This document shows, piece after piece, positions 1 to 10,399 of a DNA stretch of 64,000 nt (its first letter is position 1; each line of letters starts with the position of its first letter). A program made the translations under genes and the position numbers. The DNA lies in the NCBI GenBank assembly GCA_017591395.1, contig WEDG01003504.1, forward strand, positions 124,001-188,000. Reading direction: 5' to 3'. This DNA is from Schistocephalus solidus (lineage: Eukaryota; Platyhelminthes; Cestoda; Diphyllobothriidea; Diphyllobothriidae). The notes under the pieces are model-generated. The model was not told the origin of the DNA, ran no database searches, and saw only the letters and a program-made list of their open reading frames with translations.

Positions 1-3
1 TCT

Positions 4-243
4 TCAGTTGCTTATATTGAATTCATCAAGCAAAACTATTTTCAGCTGTGCCCCAATGAGTTTTGTGTCTGGCAGTTTTTTTATTTCTGTGCCTGAGAGA
101 GTTCGAAATGGTCTTGTGACTACGAAGACAGTGTCTGAATCATAAAGCCCAAAAACACCTTCTGTCCGACAGACTTTTATAAGATTTTGGGCAAGGATGT
201 TCCTATGGCTCCCTCGATGGAATGCGGGAATAGAAACCCCCAA
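4..243 (-). other. Unassigned 79-codon open frame
   Basis: An open frame with its own start and stop reads toward the window edge. The composition is protein-like (mixed hydrophobic and charged residues, ending in a run like KIVLLDEF), but I recognise no family. It could be a decayed exon or a piece of a transposon protein. No splice consensus or second exon was found to support it as a gene. Confidence 0.15.
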
Positions 244-251
244 CTCAAGTT

Positions 252-440
252 AGCAAGATGGCCCTGTACGCATGATTCCAGGAAGGGTAAATATTTCCTT
301 GCCCTAACCCTACACTAACCATAAAATAAACCCACACCATTTTCCTAATATTAATTCGAACCCTACTAGAAACACTTACCCTAACCCGTAACTTAGATCA
401 AACCCTAGCCATGTACTAACACGCTACTCCAATAACAGGT
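252..440 (+). repeat. TIR/telomere-like element, copy 1 (truncated)
   Basis: The first 40 bases match the subterminal part of the copy at 25582-25978 (an AGGGAGGGTAAATATT-like stretch). They are followed by about 130 bases of degenerate CCCTAA-type repeats. Neither terminal inverted repeat is present, so this is an internal fragment. Confidence 0.55.
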
Positions 441-709
441 CTGCAGTGCGGTGCAAGATTTAGTTCGGCGTTCACCTGCAAACTCACTGTGCGTGGAGAG
501 TCTTAATAAAGGAGGAGGCCTTGGTTCAACCCGTCACCTGAGGTCATTTCATCACAAGGCCAAAACTAGCAGAAGAGAGATTCTCATTATTTTGAACCGC
601 TGGATAAATATTCAATGAATGCTGCTAGCGAGTTACACACTGACACTGTATACGTTTAACTCTTCAGCAAGATTGGATACTACATTAAAAGATGCGGGAT
701 TTGACATAG
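441..709. other. No recognised feature
   Basis: Unassigned AT-rich sequence. I see no coding or repeat signal that recurs elsewhere in the window. Confidence 0.4.
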
Positions 710-1075
710 GTTTTTGTGGCGGGCTTTTGAACCTTAGCCACTATTTTTTCCCTTTATTCAACTCTTGACTTTTCTAAAATGTACATTTACTGGGCAATTT
801 TGCTCATTAGATACTACTCTTCACCACTCTTTTTTATTTTTACTGCAATAATGAGGTTATTTGCCAAAGACGCCAGCACCTTTGTTAAGTATGAAAATAT
901 GTGGAAAATTATGCATTTTTTTATACACGACCGTTCACGATGCCGACAGTTGCAGACTTTGTTCACCATATATCGTTTGTTACCTTCCGTTGTTATCGCT
1001 TTTGCGTACACATTTTATCCACGGTGAATGGAGGTCTTTTGCTTAAACGTGTGAAATAATACTCTCTATAACGTA
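710..1075 (+). mobile_element. Short non-autonomous derivative of LINE-A (diverged copy)
   Basis: The stretch at 718-760 (GGCGGGCTTTTGAA and following) matches the reverse complement of the 5' end of LINE-A near 23670-23715. The stretch at 779-890 matches the short element at 25198-25515. The 3' part (CGGTGAATGGAGG near 1021) matches the same element, which ends in a CTCTCT-type tail as this one does near 1062. It therefore carries both LINE ends and lacks the EN and RT coding region. Identity is moderate by eye; the small ORFs inside it are not genes. Confidence 0.5.
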
Positions 1076-1543
1076 GACAGTATTTTAATCATGGATAACA
1101 GCATTTTAAACAATAGTTGTAAGGTACACTAAGATGTGATAATCCTTACGACACTTATAGCGGTATTTATTCCTTTAGTCCATGTGCATATAAAAATAAC
1201 ACTATTCCGTTCAAAATTGGATACGCAGTTTGGAGTCCTCGCAAGTGCTGGGATGGTGGCAGGCAAATTTTCACCATTTATTTTCATTAGCAAAAATCAA
1301 GAAGACTCTGCTGGGATATTTTACAGGCTTGAATCTGAAACTTAAAGAGTAGGGGCAGAAATAGAAAACGAGCCAGACAACACGATGCCCAGCTGACTCA
1401 TTGATCGTGGTGTATGGGCTGTGCTTTCGTTCACCCTCCAAGCATATTTCGATACTCAGACCATTTACGCAGTTGCAATGGCCAAATGAACACTTACTGG
1501 ATATCTTAATATGGGAGAATATCTTTGCTCTATTAGTGGGTAC
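1076..1543. other. No recognised feature
   Basis: Two overlapping opposite-strand ORFs occur here (1271-1621 and 1401-1643). They run into the neighbouring TIR element and have no recognisable domain, so they are judged chance frames. Confidence 0.4.
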
Positions 1544-1942
1544 GGTAAGGGTGCCTTGTATGCCCACCTTAACCGGCCACAGGAATAGGAACCACCCACA
1601 AAGCACGTGGCTTTTGGCCAAATTCCGTGAAAAATATGGTTAGGATTAAGGCGATGGTAAGGGTTAGGTTTAAGTTCGAGGTTTAGGAAAGAGTTTGGGT
1701 TATGGTCATGATAAAGCTAAGGGTTTAGGTTGATATGATTTTGACTGTAAGGTTTAGGTTTAGAGCAGAGCGAGGGTTAATATTAAGGCTACAATGTAGT
1801 TTTATACAAGAGTTTGTGTAAGGGTTGACACATTGAAATATTTAACCTTTCCTAAAATTTACTTAAGTCTACCTGTTTTAAGTGGGTGGGGCAGTTCCGA
1901 TTCCCATGTCCTATTTAGGCGGCCATACAAGGCGTCCCTACC
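1544..1942 (-). mobile_element. TIR/telomere-like element, copy 2
   Basis: The two ends form an imperfect inverted repeat of about 45 bp. The left end begins GGTAAGGGTGCCTTGTATG; the right end, reverse complemented, begins GGTAGGGACGCCTTGTATG. The interior is a degenerate GGTTTAGG/GGGTTAGG array. Length and structure match the copy at 25582-25978, in opposite orientation. No perfect target-site duplication was found. There is no coding capacity, so it would be non-autonomous. Confidence 0.7.
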
Positions 1943-3046
1943 ACAAGTACTCTCCATCGCGTTCTCTTTGATTGGCAGTCATTAATAATACATTAGCCTT
2001 AACCAAGAACCAACCCTATGTTACCCAGCAATAACATTTACGGAGAAAGAATGAAGGGATAAGATTGATCGTGTTCACACAGCATACCATAGGTCGGCAT
2101 TAGAAGGCAATTTTTTCCCTGTCCCATCTAGATGCTTTGCTCAATAATATGTGGGACAGAACTACCATTTTGCGAGATGGCATTGAATGTGCCAAGTAGG
2201 CCTATGATCTAACCGAGCGCTACTCACCCAATTCAAAAATTAGAGCGTCCGAACGTAAAATGTGTGTGGCAGGCCCTCCCTCTTCCGGTTGCGGTAAAAT
2301 ATTATCTGTCGGTCATCCTCTACTAATCACCTTTCACTCTTATCACTTTAAACGTCTCCGTGTTTCGATGGAGGCGGAAAGGATTAATAAGTAAATTAAT
2401 AGCCTTAGCCTGCGTCATATCATTGCTTCGGGTGTCCAAGCCGGCAAGCAAATTCACACTAGCACAAATCATCATTGGACTTTGGTTGACATGTGTCTGC
2501 TGTCTGTGTGGGTTATTGATCAGCCTCAGTCTCCAAAACAGGATGGACGTCCGTTGTTCATTGTGATAATTATGCACTTTTATGGAAAATTTCCCCAATG
2601 GGATTTCCTTAATTTCTTCTACGTGCCCTAGGACTGACCTTTAATAAACGGCTCACTACCGGAAAAGAAATGAATCTCTTCTATCAGTACCTATATTATG
2701 TACAGTCAGACAAACGCCTTTCCTTTTAAGCGTCTTTGAGGGCTAAAAAAGTCGACTCCAAACCTGATAATTCCTAAAAATTCGATCTTGTGGTAGCCTA
2801 TTTAACTTTCAAATATCACAAGCATATTATGGAGCCGCCATAGCTGCCCACATTTTCGTTAACACACTTTTATGCAGCGGGTGCATGTGCTTAGTGGTTA
2901 TTTAACCAGTAAACAGCATAAACCATGCAGACCACTTACAACACGTAGAGCATGTTACAGCAAATTGGGAACCAATACTAAAAACGATGCATCCCGATAG
3001 GAAATGACTTAATTTTGGTTAAAAAAGGGCTAAGATAGGACAAAAC
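1943..3046. other. No recognised feature
   Basis: About 1.1 kb between two TIR element copies. Only short chance ORFs occur (2323-2598 minus, 2360-2566 plus), without domains. Confidence 0.4.
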
Positions 3047-3394
3047 GGTACCTTATATTTGCATGGTAGCCTTGCGATAAATTTCAGGAAGGGCACATTT
3101 ACCCATGCCTTGACGCTAACATTTATCCTAACCTTAAACTAAACTCTCATATTAATCTTAACCCTAGCCCTACTTTTAACCCTTACTCTACAAGTAACAC
3201 GACAGTAACCGTGAGCCTAAGCCTACTCATGACCCTTACCCCAAGTCTGACCTCAACTTCAAACTTAAACTTAACCCTAACGATCACCTTTATCCATAAC
3301 ATGATTTCCCTAGAATTTAGCGCAACACACATGCATTGTGAACGGTTCCTTTTCCCGTGTCCTATCTAGGCGACCATACAAGGTATCCTTACTA
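3047..3394 (+). mobile_element. TIR/telomere-like element, copy 3 (left terminus eroded)
   Basis: The subterminal block (GATAAATTTCAGGAAGGG), the degenerate CCCTAA-type interior and the right terminus (TTCCCGTGTCCTATCTAGGC followed by GACCATACAAGG) match copies 2 and 4. The left terminal repeat is reduced to about 10 bases, so this copy has lost most of one TIR. Confidence 0.65.
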
Positions 3395-4375
3395 AATAAA
3401 CCACAAGAAAACAATTCCTAGATTACAAATATAGAGGAAGCACAATCTTCTAAATTACTGAAATAAGATATGCTTTGTACGAACCGCTAAACACCACCAA
3501 ACTTATTTTAAATGAAGAAGTACTGACTACGTAAGCAGTTACCTATTTATAACATGTAGCTGTGGGGAAAAATGACTTGCGATAAGTTCCTTCTTAATTT
3601 TCGTTTTAGCTAAATCGAAGCCTTCTATTTGAGCTCAATTTTAAATAGTTATGTTTATCATTTTTATGGCTCCGTGTATGTTGCCGAAATCCACGTTAAG
3701 CTGCACGATTTCGTCTGACATTTATGACCAAAGTTTGATCAAAGTCCCCCGCGCAGGCATATTCACGTTTAGTTAAAATGTTATCTTAAACACTCATTAA
3801 AATCCGCCACTTCCGATTAAATTTTTGCGTAAACATTTCAGCCAATCAACCTTAAGCAATACTAATTACGTGCACATTAAGATTACCCTAGCATAACATC
3901 GACACAGGTATTCGCTGTAAGACCATTGCACAAACGTTTCTAAGCATGGTCTTATATTTACGGCAGTTTTAAGATTGCGAGCGACAGTGTCCACTGAGTG
4001 CCTCATGGACTGGGTTCAGGACTGTGACTTGTGCCTCGGATACTGCACTCTCTCCTTCTTTGCCCACCTTGCTCCGAGGACACGGCGAAGTTAGGAGGAC
4101 CGGAGTCGGGCCTGGGCACAGTGGCCGACAAGGTTAAGCAGTTTTTCGACGCGTGACACACATCATGCACCAGGTTTCTACAAAGGCTACTGGAATATTT
4201 TACTTCCATGGTAAGTTTAATAAAGGCCAACGTAATGAGAAAACACTGTAGCCCGATTTGCAGTCCACAGAAGGCCGAGGCACCTCGTTTTTGGCCATGT
4301 CTCATAGCGAATCATGGTATATTTAAACGTCCCAGGTTTATTATAGTGAAGAATTAACTGACTTGATGTGTGGAG
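3395..4375. other. No recognised feature
   Basis: AT-rich sequence. The overlapping minus-strand ORFs at 4003-4438 show no domain and partly lie in a repeat. Confidence 0.4.
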
Positions 4376-4500
4376 GGAGATCTCAGTGCCAGGCTCTCTC
4401 TCATTCCTGTTTTGTTCACTATTCAACTGTTTAAACATTTCAAATAATGGTTGGTGGGATTAGACGCAGTGACTGACGCGCATGAAGGCCTATGTACGCG
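4376..4500 (+). repeat. Dispersed repeat family C, diverged copy
   Basis: Shares the order CTCTCTC, then GGTGGGATTAGACGCAGTGACTG, then AAGGCCT with copies at 35820-35935 and 30350-30480. It is the weakest of the family C assignments. Confidence 0.35.
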
Positions 4501-5984
4501 TACGAGCAAATTCCTATGATTTACGGCAGTAATTTGGTGGTCGAACGGACGCCGCATGAACCGTTCTGATTTATTTCAGTGTAGCTAAAACTCTGCCCAT
4601 TGTGTAGACCTGCCAAAATTTACTGAGACTCAGAGACAGAAGGTCTGACTTCCAGTAGCAACCAAGCTACGTATGGGTGACAGAAGTCCAGAACAGATGT
4701 CTACCTGTCAGGTTGAACTCAGCCAATCGATGATATCAGAGACGGAGAAGCAAGACAATGGAGCTAGGCTAATACAGAACTGTTACGGGTATGTTGTGCC
4801 TTTAGTTAACTAAGCATAACCTTGCCCACAAGCTGTGACCAAAAATGCAAACATGCGAGCGCAAACAGTACAGACAGTATCCAGATGGGCTCTGTCAGAT
4901 GGGTTGAGAGTGCTTCACCGAACCGAAGTTGATACTTGCCTCCGAAACTGACATGATAGCTTTTTGCCCAGGAATCGTCGCACGACAATCCATTTGCTTA
5001 CAGAGGCTCGTACTTAGAGACTAGGAATGCCTAGTTTCAGCAGAGAAAATATGGTTAGAGAACTGGAGCCGCAAGAGCAGGTAACTGCTCGCATGATTTA
5101 AACAGTAAGACCGATTTGGCAAACAAGGGGCAAGAAAACTTCTGTGAGTTCCATGTGAGCTGGTGTTTAGGTGGCCAATGCCAGGAAGCTCGAGAATTTA
5201 TCAGTATTCACATTCCGACCAGCCTTAGTAATTGCTTTGGTTAGTGTGGAACTGAGGTTGCAGGGAAGATCAAGCACGAACTTGATCGTCAAATGTGGTG
5301 TAACAGACGCAGGTGGCTCCAAATTCTGGTGGTTTTGACTGAACGGCATCCAGGATGATGGGTCAGCACCAGTTACCTAATCAGGACATATATATTAAAT
5401 TTATATATGTATTTGCGAGCAGGAAACTGTAAAGGGCAAACTTTAGAGGCGATCAGGTGGTTCTAACAAAGTCTGCCGTGGTTACTAAGGTTAGAAGCCG
5501 GTTCCTTGGCATCGACCCAAGCACCGTATCAGAAGGATAAAAATATGAGGTTAGAATGGGTGGTTTGGGGTAAATTAATTTAATAGGTCGTTTATAAATT
5601 GGAACCAACCAAGTTGCATTTGAATGAAATGATGAGTCACGTAGTAGTATCAGGTGGTTTTAAACTCTAGCAGGAGTATGTGAGAAATGTGGGCTGTGGT
5701 TTGTCTCGGCTGACGCTACTGGTTGGTCCCTAAACCAGATGCGTTCGTGCCCTAACTACCTGAGTCATTATTTTTGGTAACAGGGCATTCAGTGATCCTG
5801 TGCAGCTGCCTCTCTTTTGCCCTAACACCTGCTCACAGAAGAGTTTACTTACCTTGCGGTGGTCACCTGCCAGATAGACAACACTTGTAGCCGCTAGGAG
5901 TGTACTCCGACAGTTTGACCGTGGTTTCCAATTATGTCCACTGTGCGCCCTACAATATGGTGGGCTCAGAGACCGTGAGAGGTG
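4501..5984. other. No recognised feature
   Basis: About 1.5 kb without a supported gene. ORFs at 4806-4988 and 5167-5349 (minus) are 60 codons each and featureless. Confidence 0.4.
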
Positions 5985-6165
5985 CGTGAATTAGTTTATA
6001 GTGATAGTTTGCTTACACAGTATCTACCACATCCACTCCCTCACACGCCAGCTCCCGGCAGCAAGATACAGTCAGGACGACTGGAGGCGGGCTCAGACGC
6101 AGGTGAGCGGCTCGACATGAACTTGCGCCTAGGCGTGCCACCATATCCCCATTCATTAGTAGGCA
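5985..6165 (+). repeat. Dispersed repeat family C, near-complete copy
   Basis: Begins with TTATAGTGATAGTTTGC and ends with GCGCCTAGGCGTGCCACCAT. The same blocks, in the same order, recur at 6868, 30350, 35255, 35820 and 41690 and inverted at 8930 and 27150. No coding capacity. The ORF at 5982-6362 overlaps it and is not supported as a gene. Confidence 0.6.
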
Positions 6166-6867
6166 TTCCCAATAACATCTGTTATGCCATAATCTGGCTC
6201 AAGAGTTGGTCTAGGGCAATTTATCATGTGGCTGGTTTTAGGATCACTGGATTGTATTACCATGTGTCATTTCGTTGGTTGTGCGACACCTACCAGTCTA
6301 TGACAACAGCAACATGCAATCACATATTTTACTGTGAACAAATTACTTGCCATTTGGAGTGACCAGAGGATGACACTTTTACGCTGCTTTAATAGGAAGT
6401 GGAAAAAATCTTCCTCATTTACTGCACTGTCAAGGAAGAATACACCAATTTGCTTTATACCAATGTAACTATCCTGGACATCTCACCGGATACGTCGCAG
6501 CACCATTTCCCCTCAATTCTCCCCCTTTTATTGGCCATACACATAATAGCAACAGGTCTATTTCCGGTGCAGTTTTGCTGCTCACATATATCATTTTTTT
6601 GCAACACTACGAACTTTTTCCCGTAAACCCAGCAGTAGCGCACTCCTACGCAGAGGAGCTTGTGCATATGCAGGTGCGTCACTTTTGCAGGGTCGCCCGT
6701 CAGGAGATGTTATGCTGCCGGTGGGTGCTTAGTTGTCGGCTTATTTGTTAATCGGGGCGTACCTCTATTCCACGTTTTGCAGGCACTCAGCACCTCGACT
6801 GTCGTATCCGACGAGGTCCAACACGTTCACCACTACAAGGTAGTACAGGGATGTTGACATGTGCATA
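6166..6867. other. No recognised feature
   Basis: Overlapping opposite-strand ORFs of 65-75 codons have no recognisable domain. Nothing in this stretch recurs in the window. Confidence 0.4.
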
Positions 6868-6975
6868 AATAAGATTATAGTGAGAGCGGACTTTCACAAC
6901 ACCTACTGCACTCGCTCCTCCTCCCACCACACCAGTTAACTGACCAGTTTAGACCGTGGCTGGGGTCTGCGAATG
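6868..6975 (+). repeat. Dispersed repeat family C, partial copy
   Basis: Matches the leading part of the 5985 copy (ATTATAGTGAGAGCGGACTT, then CACCTACTGCACTCG) in the same orientation. Confidence 0.5.
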
Positions 6976-7194
6976 GGAATAGAGAGTGAGGTCGACGACT
7001 GAGCGCATTTTCCTCAAGAAAAGTAATCTGACGCGCTTGCGGCCAGCACACTGCCTTAAAAGTCGTGGCTTGAAAAGTTACTAACTGAAGGGATAACTCG
7101 AACCACGCTGTCATTTCAAACTGTGTTTGCGTGTATTGGCCGGCTGGCGAACTGAGAGTAGGGTTGCAATGGTCCCTTCTTACTGTGGCCCCAT

Positions 7195-7395
7195 GACACT
7201 CCCAATCCGTGGGTTCTTAGTCAGGTGTGGCAGCACCAGCCACCCGCGTCATCTCCCACCTCCGGTCTTCTTGCCTTGTTCATGACACCGCGTCATGTCA
7301 CCCGCGTCATCGCCCACCTCCGGTCTTCTTGCCTTGTTCATGACACCGGGACAAGGTGTGGGAGGAGGGCGCAGCACAGGTACACAGATCCGAGA
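7195..7395 (-). repeat. Dispersed repeat family C, copy with internal duplication
   Basis: Contains the family block CCACCTCCGGTCTTCTTG twice and ends in an AAGGTGTGGGAGGAGGG-like block. The same order occurs in the opposite-orientation copies at 8930 and 27150. Confidence 0.5.
7241..7348 (+). repeat. 58-bp tandem duplication
   Basis: The segment starting CACCCGCGTCATC at 7241 recurs at 7299 with almost no differences (for example CTCCC against CGCCC). The two units abut directly, and the second is cut short near 7348. Confidence 0.85.
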
Positions 7396-8929
7396 TTGCG
7401 GTAAACTTGGCTACTGGTGGTCGTTCTGCGTCCCCGAGCAAACGTATAGCTCCAAGACCAGATATTAATGTATGGGGTTAGTTGACATTGTGCAGGCATA
7501 AAAATGTCTATCCGTGAATACTTTTTTTCAAAATTCCTTGACTCTTGCATGCAATGCTTATCAGTTTCAACACGTGGGAAGAGGTAGTGTGAGTGCATTT
7601 TATATGGGACTGAGTTTCCGAGCGTTGGTTTAAAGACTTCAGTTGGCTTTGATAACAATGTTCAGTCTTCCTTTTAAAAGTTTCCTGTTTCCCTCAGATG
7701 AGTACTGTCAGGAGCTGATCTCAGAAAATGCTCACCAAAATGCTGGAAGGAGTTTTCTATAAAGAAAGGTAGAATTTTAAGATTTATTACCTTGACGCAT
7801 AAGTCATGATAATACAGACGCGTCAGGATACCAGTTTGTGAATGCCCTTCTGCTCGACTACCTGGCAAAACTATACTCGGAAAGGTGTGGCTAATTTTTA
7901 AATAAACCTTTTTTATTTATTTTCGATGCACGTTAAAATTGAAATATATTTTATAGAAAACGTAATCACAAATACCCCTTGTACGCGATGCGTTTTTATT
8001 TCCTCAGAAGTTAGTTGCTAAGTTGGGGTATAGCATTCTATTTGAAAGTTTATAGGCGTAGATTGAAAGGTTACATGACGCTTTCTCGTACTAACTATAA
8101 AGGAAATCACGTCTTAGCCAAATTTTTAATTCAAAGGTAATGTAGCTAGCCTTTAAATGCTATGTTTTATCCAGAAAATTGTGAGCCCGAGCTGCCATTG
8201 AATTTGTATTTAGGGTTTGCCATGTACATGCCGTGCAATTTCTGCGCAAAGCAGCTCGTATCTTCTTCTATCTCATTAAGAAGATACCATAAATTTCTCG
8301 TAAACTATCACAACGATTTTGGACTACGTTGTGCATTTCATAAGGTGTATACGAACAGATATGGTATGATTTGAATAGAGGTTATAAGGTCTTAAAATAT
8401 TGCATACCTTTTAAACAAAACATAGCATTTTGTTGATTATAAAGTTTGAAAACGGTGTGATTTGCTATCAAAGGACTACAGGAAAAGTTATATTTGAGCA
8501 CATTTTCTCGCAAATATACTTGGAGATTTAAGGCCATTGAAAATCGATAGAAACCATGCATGTTAGGAAGTAATCATTTTTATCCAGCTTTAATTTCGCG
8601 GGAGGCTAAAAATGAGGGCATTCAAGAGACAGCATCCTGGTGTTTCTGAACTTTCTTTGGGTTATGTTCCAGGATACGAAATACTACCGCCTCACTTAAA
8701 CTGTTTTTTTTCTATTCGAAAATGTATTTCGAAATTTGGCCCCATTTCTTAAGGTCAATCACTTACTGCGTATTTGCTGTTGTGTTCATGCGGGAGAAAT
8801 TTGCTCCCTAAATGGGCCAAGTGGTGGATGCGCTGGACTGACACAGGAGCAAGAAAAGGGCACGGCAGGCGTTATAAGTTTTTCGTTCCCATAAAAAAAT
8901 ACCAGTCACGGTTGGATGTTATGACACGC
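7396..8929. other. No recognised feature
   Basis: About 1.5 kb, AT-rich from 7900 on. ORFs at 7338-7658 and 7674-7868 (minus) and 8162-8374 (plus) have no domain signal. Confidence 0.4.
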
Positions 8930-9075
8930 GTATTTGCAAACTCAAGCCGCGCCAGCCAACTGCGCCTGATACCGCCCCCGGTCTTCTTGATTCTGTTTTG
9001 ACACTGGTCATATGTGGATAGGAGGAGAAAGAGAGAGTGCAATAGATGCAATGCGAGTGAATTATAAGTGAAGAC
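8930..9075 (-). repeat. Dispersed repeat family C copy
   Basis: Contains CCCCCGGTCTTCTTGATTC, then GACACTGGTC, then GAGAGAGTGCAATAGATGCA, then ATTATAAGTGAAGAC. This order is shared with the copy at 27150-27330. Confidence 0.55.
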
Positions 9076-9522
9076 TAATTCATGCACAATTCACCGTACC
9101 TGCGCCCACCTAGCTGTTGGGATCAGGGTGAACCCCATAGAAACGGAAGCGTTAAAATCTCATAGCTCCATCAGTTTCTCTCCTTATCATCCATGGCCTG
9201 TAAACCGCGTAAAACATTGCACCAGGTTTTATCGGGTTAATGACCTCAGTTTCGTGGAAGTTACGCAATTACTCTTAATTACAATTTGCAACGTATCATG
9301 AAAGAATTTAGGTGTTGAAAGGTATTTCTTTAGTTCCAAACGGCAAGCAGTTTCACAGCTACGGCTCTTCAAATTTCGGTTTTTGTTAGTCAGCTATCGA
9401 ATATATCCATTTGAAACATATACATACCGTTAAAAATATTTTAAATAGTGTTCATCACAGCAACCAAAAGAATGAGGAAAATTCTTAGATAGCCTGTCTA
9501 CTTCATATTTAATGGAACGTAT
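9076..9522. other. No recognised feature
   Basis: Unassigned sequence upstream of a LINE tail; the ORF at 9068-9301 has no domain. Confidence 0.4.
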
Positions 9523-9550
9523 CAGTATCAGTATCAGTATCAGTATATTT
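9523..9550 (+). repeat. CAGTAT microsatellite
   Basis: Four consecutive 6-bp CAGTAT units. Single or double units followed by similar bases occur at 31341 and 47538, where LINE 3' ends are also suspected. Confidence 0.8.
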
Positions 9551-10310
9551 GAGGGAGATGTAGGTGAGTCACCTTTGAATTTCCCTATTTGTACATGCGA
9601 GTTGTGGTATCAAAAAAATAGTATCTCGATATGTTGGCGAGGCCAACATAGTGGAACATAGTTGAAAAAGAGCAGACAGGGAAAAAAACTCGCGGTGATA
9701 TTTAGGAGAAAAAAACTGTCGCCCTTGGGAGGGGGTCCAACGGGGGGCATTTCGGAGGTCACATGAATCAGCCAGATTCTCCCTTGCTGATTGCAGAGTC
9801 CGTTGAGGGATTTCAAAGGCGGAAATATATGTCCAGATCATCCTCGGTCCATTGCGGTTCAAACCAGGGGAGAACGTTCATACACCTCATGGACGACGGT
9901 CGCCAGGTCCAGCTGATGCGAATACTCACGGTGTCACCAAGGTGTGCAAATAAGTTAAGCAGCGAAGACCTCGAGGACCCCAGCATGGGAATAATGGGAG
10001 AATGCAAGCCCTCGAACGAAAATAACAAACATAAAGAAATGTTAATCAAATATAGCTAGTAGTATCATAAATGCCTTATTTTATGACGTCACACTGGCAG
10101 GTTTCAGTTAGTGTTGTAGCTCGCACCATTATATCGATCTACATTTCGCTTAAAAACCTCCAAGGAGTCAAACATAACAACATCCAGAGGAAAACTATTC
10201 CAAGCTTCGACTACTCTTTTGGAGAAGAAGTACTTCCGAGTGTCTAGCCTTGCTCCAGTCACACGTGATTTGAGAGGATGACCTCTCAAGTTCGTTGTTT
10301 TTGCTAACTC
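9523..10310 (-). mobile_element. LINE 3' remnant with CAGTAT-type tail
   Basis: On the minus strand, 10104-10289 encodes the C-terminal end of a CR1-like reverse transcriptase: residues like FFSKRVVEAWNSFP followed by VFKRNVDRY. This corresponds to the C-terminal FSQRVV.AW..LP signature seen at 48237-48521 (minus) and 61680-61760 (plus). The element would end on the + strand at 9523-9550 in about four CAGTAT units, which reads as an ATACTG array in LINE orientation. Everything upstream of the C-terminal region is missing. The 550 bases between the frame and the tail are not recognised and may include another insertion. Confidence 0.55.
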
Positions 10311-10348
10311 GAAGAAATCCCCTGTGCTAACTCGAAGAAATCCCCTGT
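10303..10348 (+). repeat. 23-bp tandem duplication
   Basis: Two exact copies of a 23-mer beginning GCTAACTCGAAGAAATCC lie end to end. Confidence 0.85.
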
Positions 10349-10352
10349 CATT

Positions 10353-10396
10353 GAAGCGTCACGTGAAGCGTCACGTGAAGCGTCACGTGAAGCGTC
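10353..10396 (+). repeat. 12-bp minisatellite with CACGTG in each unit
   Basis: Three full GAAGCGTCACGT units and a partial fourth. Each junction forms the 8-bp palindrome TCACGTGA, an E-box core. It sits directly upstream (in LINE orientation) of the LINE remnant at 9523-10310. Confidence 0.85.
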
Positions 10397-10399
10397 AAG

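Noticed and set aside
252..440. A real telomere near the window start
   Set aside because: The CCCTAA-type repeats are degenerate, short and flanked by unique sequence; the related copies have terminal inverted repeats, so this is a transposon interior.
10353..10396. CRISPR-like array
   Set aside because: Units are 12 bp with no spacers; it is a minisatellite in eukaryotic DNA.
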